The notes under the pieces: model-generated
Told to the model about the DNA's origin: nothing
What the model saw: the letters and a program-made list of their open reading frames with translations, nothing else
The model's database searches: none
DNA from: Bacteroidota bacterium
Lineage (GTDB): Bacteria > Bacteroidota > Bacteroidia > Bacteroidales > B39-G9
NCBI GenBank assembly: GCA_030592465.1
Contig: JAUVJB010000039.1
Span: forward strand, 1-16,505
DNA: 16,505 nucleotides
Reading direction: 5' to 3'
Shown here: in pieces, positions 1-7,019 of the stretch
Position numbering within the stretch: the first letter of the stretch is position 1
Layout of the letters: each line of letters starts with the position of its first letter
Position numbers and translations under genes: made by a program

Positions 1-698
1 CTTCTTGAAAGAATTTTTAAAGTTATAGCATCTTCAATATCACGACCGAGATATGATATTTTATCTGCAATTTTCACAACACAACCTTCCCAAGTAAACG
101 GTGAATATTGATTAGGATGGTCAATATCGTATAAATCAACAGCTTCGTTGCGTGGGAAAATAGCATTCTCGTTTACCTCTCCACAGTGAGAAATAATTCC
201 ATCGCGAACAGCATAAGTTAATGACAAGTTTTCTTTTTTCCCATATTGATTTCGTAATGTTTCAATTTTATCAACAAACCACAAGCTGTTTTTTTCATGC
301 CAAAACGATTCGTTAATTTCTCTTTTTGCAATTTGATTTAATACAAGTTCTCCCTTATGCCCAAATGGTGCATGACCGAGATCATGACCTATTGCAATAG
401 CACGTGTTAATTCAGTGTTTAGCCCTAAAAAATTTGATATTGTTTCACTTACTGATGCCACATGACTGACGTGCTCAATTCGTGTACAAATATGGTCGTT
501 GGTTGTTGCAAAAAAAACTTGAGTTTTATGTTTTAATCGCCTGTATGCCTTACAATGTAATATTCTGTTATAATCTCTCCAAAATTCACTTCTAATATCA
601 TCTTTACGTTTAAGTAATGAACCATAACGTTCAATTGATTTTTCCCATTTTGGACTTCCGTGAAAAGTGCCTGAATTTTTAAATCTTTCTTTTTGCAT
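1..698 (-). CDS. dgt: dGTPase-like HD-domain deoxynucleoside triphosphohydrolase, N-terminal part (runs off left edge)
   Basis: I translated this by hand: an ATG at 698 opens a stop-free frame of 232 codons to the window edge. The protein resembles deoxyguanosinetriphosphate triphosphohydrolases, which split dNTPs into deoxynucleoside and triphosphate in the cytoplasm. Landmarks are KAYRRLKHKTQVF near residues 50-62, RIEHVSHVA with the first metal-ligand His at about 76, GHDLGHAPFGH at about 104-114 (the HD pair), and KIADKISYLGRDIEDA at about 209-224 with the last metal-ligand Asp. All expected HD ligands are present. The family is usually about 440 residues, so roughly half lies outside the window. 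The gene is divergent from the polysaccharide-type genes and looks like ordinary chromosomal backbone. The symbol rests on family resemblance; the exact dNTP preference cannot be read. Confidence 0.93.
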   Translation of the reverse strand, partial: MQKERFKNSGTFHGSPKWEKSIERYGSLLKRKDDIRSEFWRDYNRILHCKAYRRLKHKTQVFFATTNDHICTRIEHVSHVASVSETISNFLGLNTELTRAIAIGHDLGHAPFGHKGELVLNQIAKREINESFWHEKNSLWFVDKIETLRNQYGKKENLSLTYAVRDGIISHCGEVNENAIFPRNEAVDLYDIDHPNQYSPFTWEGCVVKIADKISYLGRDIEDAITLKILSR

Positions 699-717
699 CT
701 TATTTATGAATTATTAA

Positions 718-747
718 CAAAAATAAAACATTTGAAGGAGAAGACAA
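718..747 (-). promoter_or_regulatory. Bacteroidota-type promoter of the dGTPase gene
   Basis: On the minus strand a TTG (747-745) is followed after 19 bases by TATTTTTG (725-718). This fits the Bacteroidetes TTG / TAnnTTTG primary sigma-factor pattern. It lies 20 bases before the ATG, giving a short leader. No ribosome-binding purine run is seen, as is usual in the phylum. Confidence 0.65.
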
Positions 748-1395
748 TATAAAACAGTATCAAGTTCAAAAATTGGGTATTATAAAATAACTTATTATTG
801 TTTTTGTTTGCAAACATGCGAGGCATAGCCGTTAAGCTATAATAAACGCATTTTCTAATGATGTTTATTAAAATATGTAAAGAGCAGACTGTCTAATAAT
901 TCAAATCCGTCTATTTTGCTCTTCCGTTAAACAAAGTAAGTTTCTCTCACTATTACATTAATTTTTTCTTCTATGAAAAATTTAGTAAGTTCACACCTTA
1001 ATTTTTGTGCATTTAATACAAATGTTAGTTCCCTTATACCTGTAAAAAACTATTTTTTAAATTTTTATGTGCTTAGGCTCTGTCCTTTCAGGGGGATTAA
1101 GGTTTTATAATCATTTTTATACTTGGGTCCTTACCCAAAATTTTGTTGTCGAGGACTTTCGGTCTTAATTAGTGTCTGCACGGAAACTCCATATTTTTAA
1201 ATCTTTGATAAAAAAACGTCAAAGACAAGGCTTTCGATTCGCCAGCTGGCGGATAAAAATCAAGGAGTTTACTTTTGTAAATGACTGTTTCAAAAGCGAG
1301 AATAACGCAGTATTTGGCGTTTTCTTGCAAAAACTAATGATAAAAAAAAAGTTGCTTTATAATACCCAACTTTTGAACTATCTGCTAAAATCTAA
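748..1395. other. Divergent intergenic region, no supported gene
   Basis: About 650 bases separate the dGTPase and the glycosyltransferase, and I support no gene here. It holds a perfect 12-base palindrome TGTTTGCAAACA (805-816), a small ATAGC/GCTAT stem with a 6-base loop (825-840), a perfect TTGGGT/ACCCAA stem with a CCTT loop (1123-1138), and a 12-base palindrome CGCCAGCTGGCG (1240-1251). TACTTTTG at 1270-1277 fits the -7 consensus but has no clear -33 box. A 75-codon frame from a GTG at 1172 ends at 1399 and overlaps the glycosyltransferase ATG, but its composition does not look like a protein. Confidence 0.5.
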
Positions 1396-2499
1396 ATGAT
1401 AAATAAAAAAAATATATTAGTATGTCCGTTAAACTGGGGATTAGGCCATGCCACACGAGTGATGCCAATAATTAATTTATTGATTAAACAAAAGCATAAT
1501 GTGGTAATTGCAGCAAACGGATATCCTCTTGAACTGCTGAAAAAAGAATTCCCAAGCCTTAAATTTATACGTTTCCCTTCGTTTAATATTAAATACTCAA
1601 AAAATAATTCGCTGATATTTAAAATACTTTTATCATTACCCGGAATATTATTCAGCATAATAAAAGAACATCAACAACTAAAAAAAATTATAAAAAACGA
1701 AAAAATTGACATTGTTATTTCAGATAATCGATATGGCTTGTGGAACAAAAATGTTTGCTCTGTTTTTATTACTCATCAAATAATGGTAAAAACACCCCAA
1801 TATCTTAAATTGTTTGAATATCCGGCTTATCTGATTAGCAAATTTTTTATTCTAAAATATAACAAATGCTGGGTGCCTGATTATGAAGATGAAAACAATC
1901 TGTCAGGTGATCTATCACATAAATATAAACTACCGCTCAACACTTCGTTTATTGGTCATCTATCAAGATTTGACAATATGCAAAAACAAAAAAACCAGAC
2001 TGAAAAAAATATTGATTTACTTGTAATTCTTTCAGGACCCGAACCTCAGCGAACAATTTTCGAAAACATTATCATTAAACAAACAGTAAACACTAATTAC
2101 AAAGTAGAAATAATTGAAGGCAAGCCGCAAGAAATAAATAATTCAAAAAATAATAAAAACATAAAAATAATAACTCATCTGGAGACAGAAGAACTGCTTA
2201 AAAAAATCTGGTCGTCAAAAATTATTTTGTCGCGTGCCGGCTATTCAACAATAATGGATTTTGTGAGTTTAAACAAAAAAGCAATATTAGTACCCACCCC
2301 CGGGCAAACCGAACAACAATACCTCTCAAAATATCTAAACGATAAAAAATTATTTTATTTTGTTAAACAAGACAATTTGAATATTGAAAACGCAATAGCT
2401 GACTTTCAGAATTTTACTTCAAAAAAAATATCAATAAAGAACAATTTGCTTGAAAAAGAAGTTATAAAACTTCTCAACACTCCCTGTACTCCTATATAA
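1396..2499 (+). CDS. GT-B glycosyltransferase, MurG/GT28-like
   Basis: The 367-residue product has the two-Rossmann layout of a GT-B enzyme. Near the N-terminus, residues 7-25 read ILVCPLNWGLGHATRVMPI; the GxGHATR loop is typical of MurG-like and MJ1255-like transferases. The C-terminal half has SRAGYSTIMD at about residue 279 and VPTPGQTEQQYLSKYL, the sugar-nucleotide-binding region. This points to transfer of a sugar from a nucleotide donor to a lipid or glycan acceptor at the cytoplasmic membrane face; the acceptor cannot be told. There are no clear membrane helices. The gene precedes the UpxY-like antiterminator by 130 bases, consistent with a polysaccharide locus. Length and both halves look complete. 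Confidence 0.85.
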   Translation: MINKKNILVCPLNWGLGHATRVMPIINLLIKQKHNVVIAANGYPLELLKKEFPSLKFIRFPSFNIKYSKNNSLIFKILLSLPGILFSIIKEHQQLKKIIKNEKIDIVISDNRYGLWNKNVCSVFITHQIMVKTPQYLKLFEYPAYLISKFFILKYNKCWVPDYEDENNLSGDLSHKYKLPLNTSFIGHLSRFDNMQKQKNQTEKNIDLLVILSGPEPQRTIFENIIIKQTVNTNYKVEIIEGKPQEINNSKNNKNIKIITHLETEELLKKIWSSKIILSRAGYSTIMDFVSLNKKAILVPTPGQTEQQYLSKYLNDKKLFYFVKQDNLNIENAIADFQNFTSKKISIKNNLLEKEVIKLLNTPCTPI

Positions 2500-2546
2500 A
2501 TTGCGAATTAACAATTAATAATTTAAATTCCGTGTAATCCGTTGAT
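2500..2546. repeat. Degenerate AATTAA and TCCGTG repeat remnant
   Basis: Right after the glycosyltransferase stop come two AATTAA-type heptamers, then TCCGTGTAATCCGTTGA. This is a weak copy of the composite repeat that recurs through the window. The end merges into an inverted repeat TTGAT/ATCAA (2542-2557). Confidence 0.6.
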
Positions 2547-2629
2547 AAATTCATCAAAAAACACATAAATTCTACTACATTTAACATAGATTTTATTAAT
2601 TTTAAAACTCAAATATTAATAATAAAAAA

Positions 2630-3148
2630 GTGAAACTTAAGAATCTCATCGAAAATAAAAAATGGTATGCCATTTACACTAAGTCAAGAGCAGAAAAAAA
2701 AATCAATCAGTTATTATGCGACAAAGGCATTGAAACGTATCTGCCTTTACAAAAGCGTTTGAAGCAATGGAGCGACAGAAAAAAATGGGTAGAAGAACCA
2801 CTTTTCCGCTCATATATTTTTGTGAAAGTTTCTGAAGCAGAATTTCTCGAAGTACAAAAAACCGCAGGAGTTGTTTGCTTTATAACTTTTGAAAGAAAAA
2901 AAGTTCCCATTCCCGAAAACCAGATTGAAACCGTTAAACAATTACTTAAGAATAATATTGAATTAGAGCAGACAACAGAAAAATTCAACATAAATGACAA
3001 TGTAAAAATCATTTCAGGGAACTTAACAGGAATACAAGGTAAACTTGTTGAATACAAAGGCAAAAAAAAGGTTCTAATTAGTATAGATTCCATTTCTCAA
3101 GGATTAATAATTAATGTACCTTTAGTATCTTTACGAAAAATTTTTTGA
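2630..3148 (+). CDS. UpxY/NusG-like transcription antiterminator
   Basis: The 172-residue protein has an N-terminal NGN domain (KWYAIYTKSRAEKK at about residues 11-24, then YLPLQKRLKQWSDRKKW and PLFRSYIFVKV) and a C-terminal KOW-type segment (about 119-171). This is the architecture of NusG paralogues such as UpxY and RfaH, which ride on RNA polymerase and suppress termination in long capsule or O-antigen operons. The start is a GTG at 2630; no ATG lies upstream in frame before conserved sequence, and there is no Shine-Dalgarno match. UpxY genes usually stand first in their operon. Here only gene stubs and an ORF6N gene follow, so the intact target operon is missing or lies elsewhere. Assignment to UpxY rather than another NusG paralogue rests on context. 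Confidence 0.88.
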   Translation: MKLKNLIENKKWYAIYTKSRAEKKINQLLCDKGIETYLPLQKRLKQWSDRKKWVEEPLFRSYIFVKVSEAEFLEVQKTAGVVCFITFERKKVPIPENQIETVKQLLKNNIELEQTTEKFNINDNVKIISGNLTGIQGKLVEYKGKKKVLISIDSISQGLIINVPLVSLRKIF

Positions 3149-3211
3149 GGCAGGCAAAAATCTTTCTCAATCTATTAATATTTGTACGAAATAACAAAAT
3201 TTCACATCTAT

Positions 3212-3258
3212 AGTTACCAATTAAAATTGGGACTTACGAGGCGAAGCTGTGGAAAGAC
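3212..3258 (+). repeat. 47-bp leader repeat, copy 1
   Basis: This 47-base element starts AGTTACCAATTAAAATTGGG and ends GCGAAGCTGTGGAAAGAC. It recurs at 6095-6141 with one mismatch (46 of 47), and its 3' 32 bases recur at 14094-14125 with four mismatches. It contains the inverted repeat CCAATT-AA-AATTGG. Copies 2 and 3 sit just before adenylylsulfate kinase fragments; copy 1 has lost that neighbour and lies 63 bases after the UpxY stop. It may be the 3' end of a lost coding sequence (the WDL frame) or a nucleic-acid signal. Confidence 0.8.
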
Positions 3259-3341
3259 GACACATTCAAACAATAATTCGTGGACGAATGGAATTAGGAA
3301 TTAGCGAATTTTATGTAACAGATTACATAGAAATTGATTAA
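3225..3341 (+). pseudogene. Orphan C-terminal coding fragment (WDL...EAV frame), unrecognised
   Basis: A 38-codon open stretch follows a TAA at 3222. It begins NWDLRGEAVERRH, continues through IIRGRMELGISEFYVTDYIE and ends at a TAA at 3339-3341. The composition is protein-like, but I cannot name the family. Copies 2 and 3 of the shared leader also read WDL..EAV in this frame and stop at the start of a cysC fragment, as the C-terminus of an upstream operon gene would. The lack of a good start codon suggests a truncated gene end. Confidence 0.4.
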
Positions 3342-3558
3342 AAATTGGATTGCATTACATAATTTCACATCTTTACAAGTAACAAATATTTTGAAATTAA
3401 TTTCTTACCGTCATATTTTATTTTAGATTTTTAAACATTAAGTCATTGAAATTCATCATGCTAAAAACAAATAATCAATAGTAAATCAGCAATAGAAAAT
3501 CGCTGAGTTCTTGGGACAAGGTATGGAACCATGATAAATAAAAAGTTACACAACGGAA
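3342..3558. other. Gene-free stretch before the ORF6N gene
   Basis: No gene is recognised. AATTTCACATCT occurs at 3198-3209 and, nearly the same, at 3361-3372. A short out-of-frame ATG reading (3531, MINKKLHNGIARYS) runs into the ORF6N gene in another frame, which could be the original 5' end before an indel. Confidence 0.35.
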
Positions 3559-4086
3559 TTGCAAGGTATTCAAAATAAAATTTACGAAATTAGAGGACAT
3601 AAAGTCATGCTCGATTTCGATTTGGCTGGTTTATATGAAGTGGAAACAAAAGCCTTAAACTTAGCTGTAAAAAGAAATTTACAAAGATTCCCTTTCGATT
3701 TTATGCTTCAACTTACCCTTGAAGAATGGAACAATTTGAGCTTGCAAATTAAAACCTCAAATTCTTTAAGGTTGCAAAATGAAACCTTAAAGAAAGGCAG
3801 AGGCAAGCACACAAAATATTTACCTTATGCCTTTACAGAGCAAGGGCTTGCAATGCTTAGCGGAATATTAAACTCTGAAAAAGCAATTGCTGTTAATATT
3901 ACTATTATGAGAGCATTTGTTATGATACGGAAATATGCGCTAACCTACCACGAATTGAGTGAGCGGTTAAAAAAAATTGAAGGTAAATTTACCGATGTAT
4001 ATGAGGCTATTAATTACCTGCTAAATAAGGATAAGGTGCAAGAAGAACAAAATTCAAGAAAGCGCATTGGCTTTAAAAAAAACTAA
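3559..4086 (+). CDS. ORF6N-domain DNA-binding protein
   Basis: The product matches the ORF6N family: QNKIYEIRGHKVMLDFDLAGLYEVETKALNLAVKRN at the N-terminus, then RFPFDFMLQLT and YLPYAFTEQGLAMLSGIL. It ends in a charged tail closing with RKRIGFK, the usual C-terminal signature. ORF6N proteins are small DNA-binding proteins common in Bacteroidota accessory DNA and phage regions; their targets are generally unknown. The window gives only a TTG start at 3559, with a stop 21 bases upstream in frame. Family members usually start with a few more residues on an ATG, so the 5' end may be damaged or use the TTG. It lies between two gene stubs, so it looks like an inserted or surviving accessory gene. 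Confidence 0.82.
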   Translation: MQGIQNKIYEIRGHKVMLDFDLAGLYEVETKALNLAVKRNLQRFPFDFMLQLTLEEWNNLSLQIKTSNSLRLQNETLKKGRGKHTKYLPYAFTEQGLAMLSGILNSEKAIAVNITIMRAFVMIRKYALTYHELSERLKKIEGKFTDVYEAINYLLNKDKVQEEQNSRKRIGFKKN

Positions 4087-4099
4087 AGATAATTGGTAA

Positions 4100-4222
4100 A
4101 TGTTAAGTGACCCGATTACCGAAAAAATTCATAATGAAATTTTGAGTTTGCCTATTAGTCCTGTTATGGAAACTGAAAATGTTGCTAACATAATTAAAAT
4201 AATTAATAAATATCAGCAGTGA
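4100..4222 (+). pseudogene. C-terminal stub of a DegT/DnrJ/EryC1-type sugar aminotransferase
   Basis: Forty codons read PITEKIHNEILSLPISPVME, then ENVANIIKIINKY, before a TGA. This is the C-terminal end of PLP-dependent sugar aminotransferases of the DegT/DnrJ/EryC1/StrS family, where the phrase LSLPISP is typical. These enzymes make amino sugars on nucleotide carriers for surface polysaccharides. A TAA immediately upstream (4097-4099) and the preceding ORF6N gene mean that about 90% of the enzyme is gone, including the PLP lysine. A TCCGTG array follows ten bases after the stop. Confidence 0.8.
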
Positions 4223-4231
4223 ACAAAAAAA

Positions 4232-4288
4232 CTCCGTGTAAATCCGCCTGCCCCGTAACGAAGCGTAATGGGGTGTAATCCGTGGACA
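4232..4288. repeat. TCCGTG array with GC-rich insert, copy 1
   Basis: The array reads CTCCGTGTAAATCCG, then an insert at 4246-4273 (CCTGCCCCGTAACGAAGCG and onward to GGGG), then TGTAATCCGTGGACAAAAAA. The insert can fold imperfectly through CCCC/GGGG and ACG/CGT. The same composite recurs at 5959-6013 and 6820-6905. Confidence 0.85.
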
Positions 4289-4329
4289 AAAAAGAATTGC
4301 AAATTAATATCTACTTATAAAATATTTCT

Positions 4330-5712
4330 ATGAAACAAGACGAAATATTAAAATTATTAAACGCAAGCGAATCTGAGACTCTTGAATTTAAAAGCAGTTT
4401 CAATAATGAAGCTGTTGAAACTATTTGTGCTTTTGCAAATACAAAAGGAGGAAAACTTATTATAGGCGTTAACGACAAAAAAAATATTATAGGAGTAAAA
4501 TTAGAAAAAGAAACAGCACAAAATTGGATTAATGAAATAAAAAATAAAACTAACCCATCAGTTATTCCGGACATAGAAATATTGGATATAAATTCAAAAA
4601 AAATTATTCTATTCATAGTTTCAGAATACCCGATAAAACCTATTTCTGTTAAAGGAAAATGCTATAAAAGAGTTGGCAATTCTAACCATCAATTAAATAT
4701 TTCTGAAATTGTAAATACTCATCTAAAAACATTTAATACAAGTTGGGACTATTATCCGGACAAAAATCATTCAATAGAAGATATCTCTTTAGATAAAATT
4801 ATTAACTTTATTACTACAACAAATAAAAACAGAAGTAATGAAATTGACGATAATCCAATAACTGTATTAAAAAAATATGAATTACTCAGAAATGATGATG
4901 TTACTAATGGATGTTTTTTACTGTTTATGAAAAATGAATCAGCACTCTCAACAATTGAAATGGGCAGATTTGCAGATGAAATTACTATAAAAGACAGTAA
5001 AACTTTAAAGTCAGATATTTTTGCAGAAGTAAATGATATAATTGAATTTATAAAAAAACATACTAACAAAGCTTACATTATTACAGGTAAACCTCAAAGA
5101 GAAGAACGTTGGGATTATCCACCCTATGCAATTAGAGAGATTGTAATCAATATGATCATACATCGTGATTATATGAATCCATCAGACTCTATTATTAAAA
5201 TATTTAATGATAAAATTGAATTTTTTAATCCGGGAAGTCTTCCCGATTTTATTAGTATTGACAATTTAATCAAAGGGAATTACATCTCATATACCAGAAA
5301 TAAGCAAATTGCAATGATTTTTAAAGAAGCCGGAAGAATTGAAAAATACGGTTCGGGAATTAAAAGAATTTTACAGGCATTTAAAAATTATAATTTACCA
5401 CAACCTAAATTTGAAAATTTTCAGCATGGTTTTAGAGTTGTTGTATTTGCAAAGAAAGAAAAAAAATTAAATGACGAATTAAATGACGAATTAAATGACG
5501 AATTAAATGAGGGATTAAATGAGGGATTAAATGTTGGACAAAAATCCGTTTTTACTTTTATTAAAAATAATCCCGGGGAAATGGCAAAAGATATTTCAAA
5601 AACACTTAAAATACCATTTGGCAGCGTTGACAGGCACATAAGGGTTTTGTTAAAAAAGAATTTAATTGAACGCAGAGGAAGCAAAAAAACCGGTGGTTAC
5701 TTTATTAAATAA
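4330..5712 (+). CDS. AlbA_2/HATPase_c_4/winged-helix protein A (COG2865-type putative regulator)
   Basis: The 460-residue protein opens with an AlbA_2 (Schlafen-like) domain at about residues 12-130: ETLEFKSSF, then FANTKGGKLIIGV. A GHKL-like ATPase region follows, with IREIVINMIIHRDY at about 270-283 and YGSGIKR near 340. Residues about 380-403 are six tetrapeptide repeats (NDEL x3, NEGL x2, NVGQ). The C-terminus is a winged helix ending GSKKTGGYFIK. Such proteins are usually annotated as ATP-binding proteins or predicted transcriptional regulators; substrate and DNA target are unknown. The start at 4330 puts EFK at the position normal for the family. A second C-terminal module follows in frame after the stop. 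Gene D is the closest full-length relative in the window by eye. Confidence 0.88.
   Translation: MKQDEILKLLNASESETLEFKSSFNNEAVETICAFANTKGGKLIIGVNDKKNIIGVKLEKETAQNWINEIKNKTNPSVIPDIEILDINSKKIILFIVSEYPIKPISVKGKCYKRVGNSNHQLNISEIVNTHLKTFNTSWDYYPDKNHSIEDISLDKIINFITTTNKNRSNEIDDNPITVLKKYELLRNDDVTNGCFLLFMKNESALSTIEMGRFADEITIKDSKTLKSDIFAEVNDIIEFIKKHTNKAYIITGKPQREERWDYPPYAIREIVINMIIHRDYMNPSDSIIKIFNDKIEFFNPGSLPDFISIDNLIKGNYISYTRNKQIAMIFKEAGRIEKYGSGIKRILQAFKNYNLPQPKFENFQHGFRVVVFAKKEKKLNDELNDELNDELNEGLNEGLNVGQKSVFTFIKNNPGEMAKDISKTLKIPFGSVDRHIRVLLKKNLIERRGSKKTGGYFIK
5467..5538 (+). repeat. 12-bp coding tandem repeat in gene A, six units
   Basis: Units are TTAAATGACGAA x3, TTAAATGAGGGA x2 and TTAAATGTTGGA. 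They encode LNDE/LNEG-type tetrapeptides in the linker between the ATPase-like domain and the winged helix. The repeat type recurs at 5725-5751 in the downstream detached module. Confidence 0.95.
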
Positions 5713-5934
5713 AAAAATATAGAATTAAATAAGGGATTAAGTGAGGGATTAAAACTGTTGCTTGAAACAATAAATAAAAACCCACATAAAAACACAAATG
5801 AATTAGCTGCAATACTCAACAAACCAAACAAAACCATTGAACGTTGGATATCTAAACTAAAAAAGGAAGGCAAAATTGAATTTACAGGAAGTAAAAAAAC
5901 CGGTGGATATGTTGTTAAAAAAAAATCAAATTAA
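5713..5934 (+). pseudogene. Detached AlbA_2-family C-terminal module (repeat plus winged helix) in frame behind gene A
   Basis: Directly after the TAA of gene A the same frame stays open for 73 codons. It begins with the repeat-like IELNKGLSEGLK, continues with a winged helix (TIERWISKLKKEGKIEF, GSKKTGGYVVKK) and stops at 5932-5934. It has no start codon of its own near the front, so as it stands it would be made only by readthrough or after recombination. Its repeat resembles the NEGL units of gene A, and its helix matches the C-terminus of gene C more closely than that of gene A (both read TIERWISKLKKE and IEF.GSKKTGGYVVK). It is either a leftover of a tandem duplication or a donor cassette for exchange. 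Confidence 0.8.
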
Positions 5935-5958
5935 ACTAAAGAATTAGGAATTAAAAAA

Positions 5959-6013
5959 CTCCGTGCAAATCCGCCTGCCCCGTAACGAAGCGTACTGGGG
6001 TGTAATCAGCGGA
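5959..6013. repeat. TCCGTG array with GC-rich insert, copy 2
   Basis: Same composite as at 4232-4288: CTCCGTGCAAATCCG, insert at 5974-6000, then TGTAATCAGCGGAC. It follows the detached winged-helix module. From 6014 to 6094 I see nothing recognisable. Confidence 0.85.
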
Positions 6014-6094
6014 CAAATCAGTAACCTTTTTCAAAAATATTCCTTATAATTGCATTTTCATAATATGTTATGAACAAATTAAAAATAACACAAC

Positions 6095-6141
6095 AGTTAC
6101 CAATTAAAATTGGGACTTACGAGACGAAGCTGTGGAAAGAC
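6095..6141 (+). repeat. 47-bp leader repeat, copy 2
   Basis: This copy differs from 3212-3258 at one base of 47 (GAGGCG against GAGACG). It ends 12 bases before the ATG of the first cysC fragment. In one frame it reads NWDLRDEAVERLKI and stops one base before that ATG; in another, an ATG at 6070 reads through it to a TAA (ending IKIGTYETKLWKD). Which reading, if any, is translated cannot be decided here. Confidence 0.8.
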
Positions 6142-6153
6142 TAAAAATTTAAT

Positions 6154-6471
6154 ATGACTCTAAAAACAAACAACATACATCCTGTATTCGAAAGAATTGT
6201 GCAAAGAGAAAATAATGAGAAATTACTAAATCAACATTCCATTGTAATTTGGTTAACAGGACTTTCCGGAGCGGGGAAATCAACAATTGCAGCAGGATTA
6301 CAAAAAAAATTATACGATAATGGCTTTTTATCACAAGTTCTCGATGGTAATAATATTAGAGCAGGTATTAATAATAATTTAAAATTCACAATTGACGACA
6401 GGTTTGAAAATATCAGAAGAATTGCCGAAGTATCAAAATTATTTATATTGCAAAAAAAACGATATGTATAG
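6154..6471 (+). pseudogene. cysC: 5' half of an adenylylsulfate (APS) kinase, copy 1
   Basis: Residues 1-97 match APS kinase, which phosphorylates adenylylsulfate to PAPS, the donor for polysaccharide sulfation and sulfate assimilation. The P-loop GLSGAGKST is at about 36-44, followed by VLDGNNIRAGIN and RFENIRRIAEVSKLF. Homology stops there, and eight unrelated codons lead to a TAG. The family is about 200 residues, so half is lost. The conserved LDGDN reads LDGNN here, an Asp to Asn change in the substrate-binding motif that fits relaxed constraint. The 5' 290 bases match the second copy (14136 onward) at about 92% by hand count, and both copies break at the same codon. The DUF6922 gene starts inside its tail. 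Confidence 0.85.
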
Positions 6472-6733
6472 TTTAAATATTAGAAAAGAACTTTTTTGGG
6501 ATGTTGATTTAACAAAATTTGACGGACAACGTAATAAACGACTTATCATTGAAAGAACTTTTAATATGGGTAATTTAAAAGAATTGAAAGAAATATTTAA
6601 TTATTATGGTATTGAAATTATAAAAAACGAAATAATTAAATCAGGTTATTTAGATAATAAAACTCTTAATTTTGCAAGTACTTGGCTTAATATTCCTTTA
6701 AAAAAATTTAGATGTTACATAAAAAATTGGTAG
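6464..6733 (+). CDS. DUF6922-type small protein, possibly clipped at its C-terminus
   Basis: From an ATG at 6464 the 89-residue product reads MYSLNIRKELFWDVDLTKFD, then RLIIERTFNMGNLKELKEIF, YYGIEIIKNEI and LDNKTLNFASTWLNIPLKKF. This fits the DUF6922 pattern (FWDVD, IIERV-like, G-L, YG, L-KTL-F). Such proteins are common in Bacteroidota and often accompany nucleotidyltransferase toxin-like genes; no such partner is seen here. The reading frame extends upstream into the cysC stub, but those residues are out-of-frame cysC and are excluded. The end (FRCYIKNW) runs into an AlbA_2 C-terminal end in another frame, so a few native residues may be missing. Confidence 0.65.
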   Translation: MYSLNIRKELFWDVDLTKFDGQRNKRLIIERTFNMGNLKELKEIFNYYGIEIIKNEIIKSGYLDNKTLNFASTWLNIPLKKFRCYIKNW

Positions 6734-6767
6734 CGACAAAACCGGACACTGGGAGGTAATTAATTAG
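6729..6767 (+). pseudogene. C-terminal tip of a lost AlbA_2-family protein
   Basis: In the frame starting at 6729 the sequence reads GSDKTGHWEVIN and then TAG. This matches the last residues of gene D (GNEKTGHWKIIKNE) and the GGYW endings of the other paralogues. Only the last dozen codons remain, fused to the DUF6922 gene. It marks the former position of another family member. Confidence 0.65.
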
Positions 6768-6905
6768 GAATTAAGAATTAAGAATTAAGAATTAACAATT
6801 AACAATTAACAATTAAAAACTCCGTGCAAATCCGCCTGCCCCGTAACGAAGCGTACTGGGGTGTAATCCGTGGACAAAAAAGCATCCGTGCAATCTGTGA
6901 ACCAA
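6768..6905. repeat. AATTAA heptamers followed by TCCGTG array, copy 3
   Basis: Seven heptamers (GAATTAA x4, CAATTAA x3) fill 6768-6816. They are followed by CTCCGTGCAAATCCG, the GC-rich insert (6835-6861), TGTAATCCGTGGACAAAAAAG and CATCCGTGCAATCTGTGAAC. This is the fullest example of the composite intergenic element. Confidence 0.88.
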
Positions 6906-6997
6906 AAGTCATCAACAAAAGTGTTTGCAAAGTCAAAAAGTCGTTAATTAAAATGTAACACATTACAAAAAGTCGTTCAAAAAAATGTACATTTGTA
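6902..6997. repeat. Three 32-bp iteron-like direct repeats before the DUF4143 ATPase gene
   Basis: Units start at 6902, 6934 and 6966. Units 2 and 3 share CAAAAAGTCGTT and, four bases later, AAAATGTA. Unit 1 is a weaker match in the same register (17 of the first 23 bases agree with unit 2). The 32-base step is about three helical turns, and the third unit overlaps the -7 box. This suggests an operator, perhaps for autoregulation. Confidence 0.6.
6988..6995 (+). promoter_or_regulatory. Probable -7 box of the DUF4143 ATPase gene
   Basis: TACATTTG fits TAnnTTTG exactly and lies 24 bases before the ATG at 7020. No clear TTG -33 box is found at the usual distance, so activator-dependent use is possible. 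Confidence 0.5.
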
Positions 6998-7019
6998 AAA
7001 TTATATAATTTAATTAATA

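Noticed and set aside
1123..1138. Rho-independent terminator
   Set aside because: The TTGGGT/ACCCAA stem is short, no proper T-run follows, and it does not lie just behind a gene.
1172..1399. 75-codon frame from GTG, ending on the glycosyltransferase ATG
   Set aside because: Composition is not protein-like, it spans a palindrome, there is no recognisable motif, and the overlap with the next start can be chance.
5421..5684. Minus-strand frame opposite the gene A repeat (also 10494-10799 and 13581-13766 opposite B and D)
   Set aside because: These are mirror frames of coding tandem repeats and lie within well-supported plus-strand genes.
6392..6463. N-terminal extension of the DUF6922 frame
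   Set aside because: It is out-of-frame cysC coding sequence; the ATG at 6464 fits the family start.
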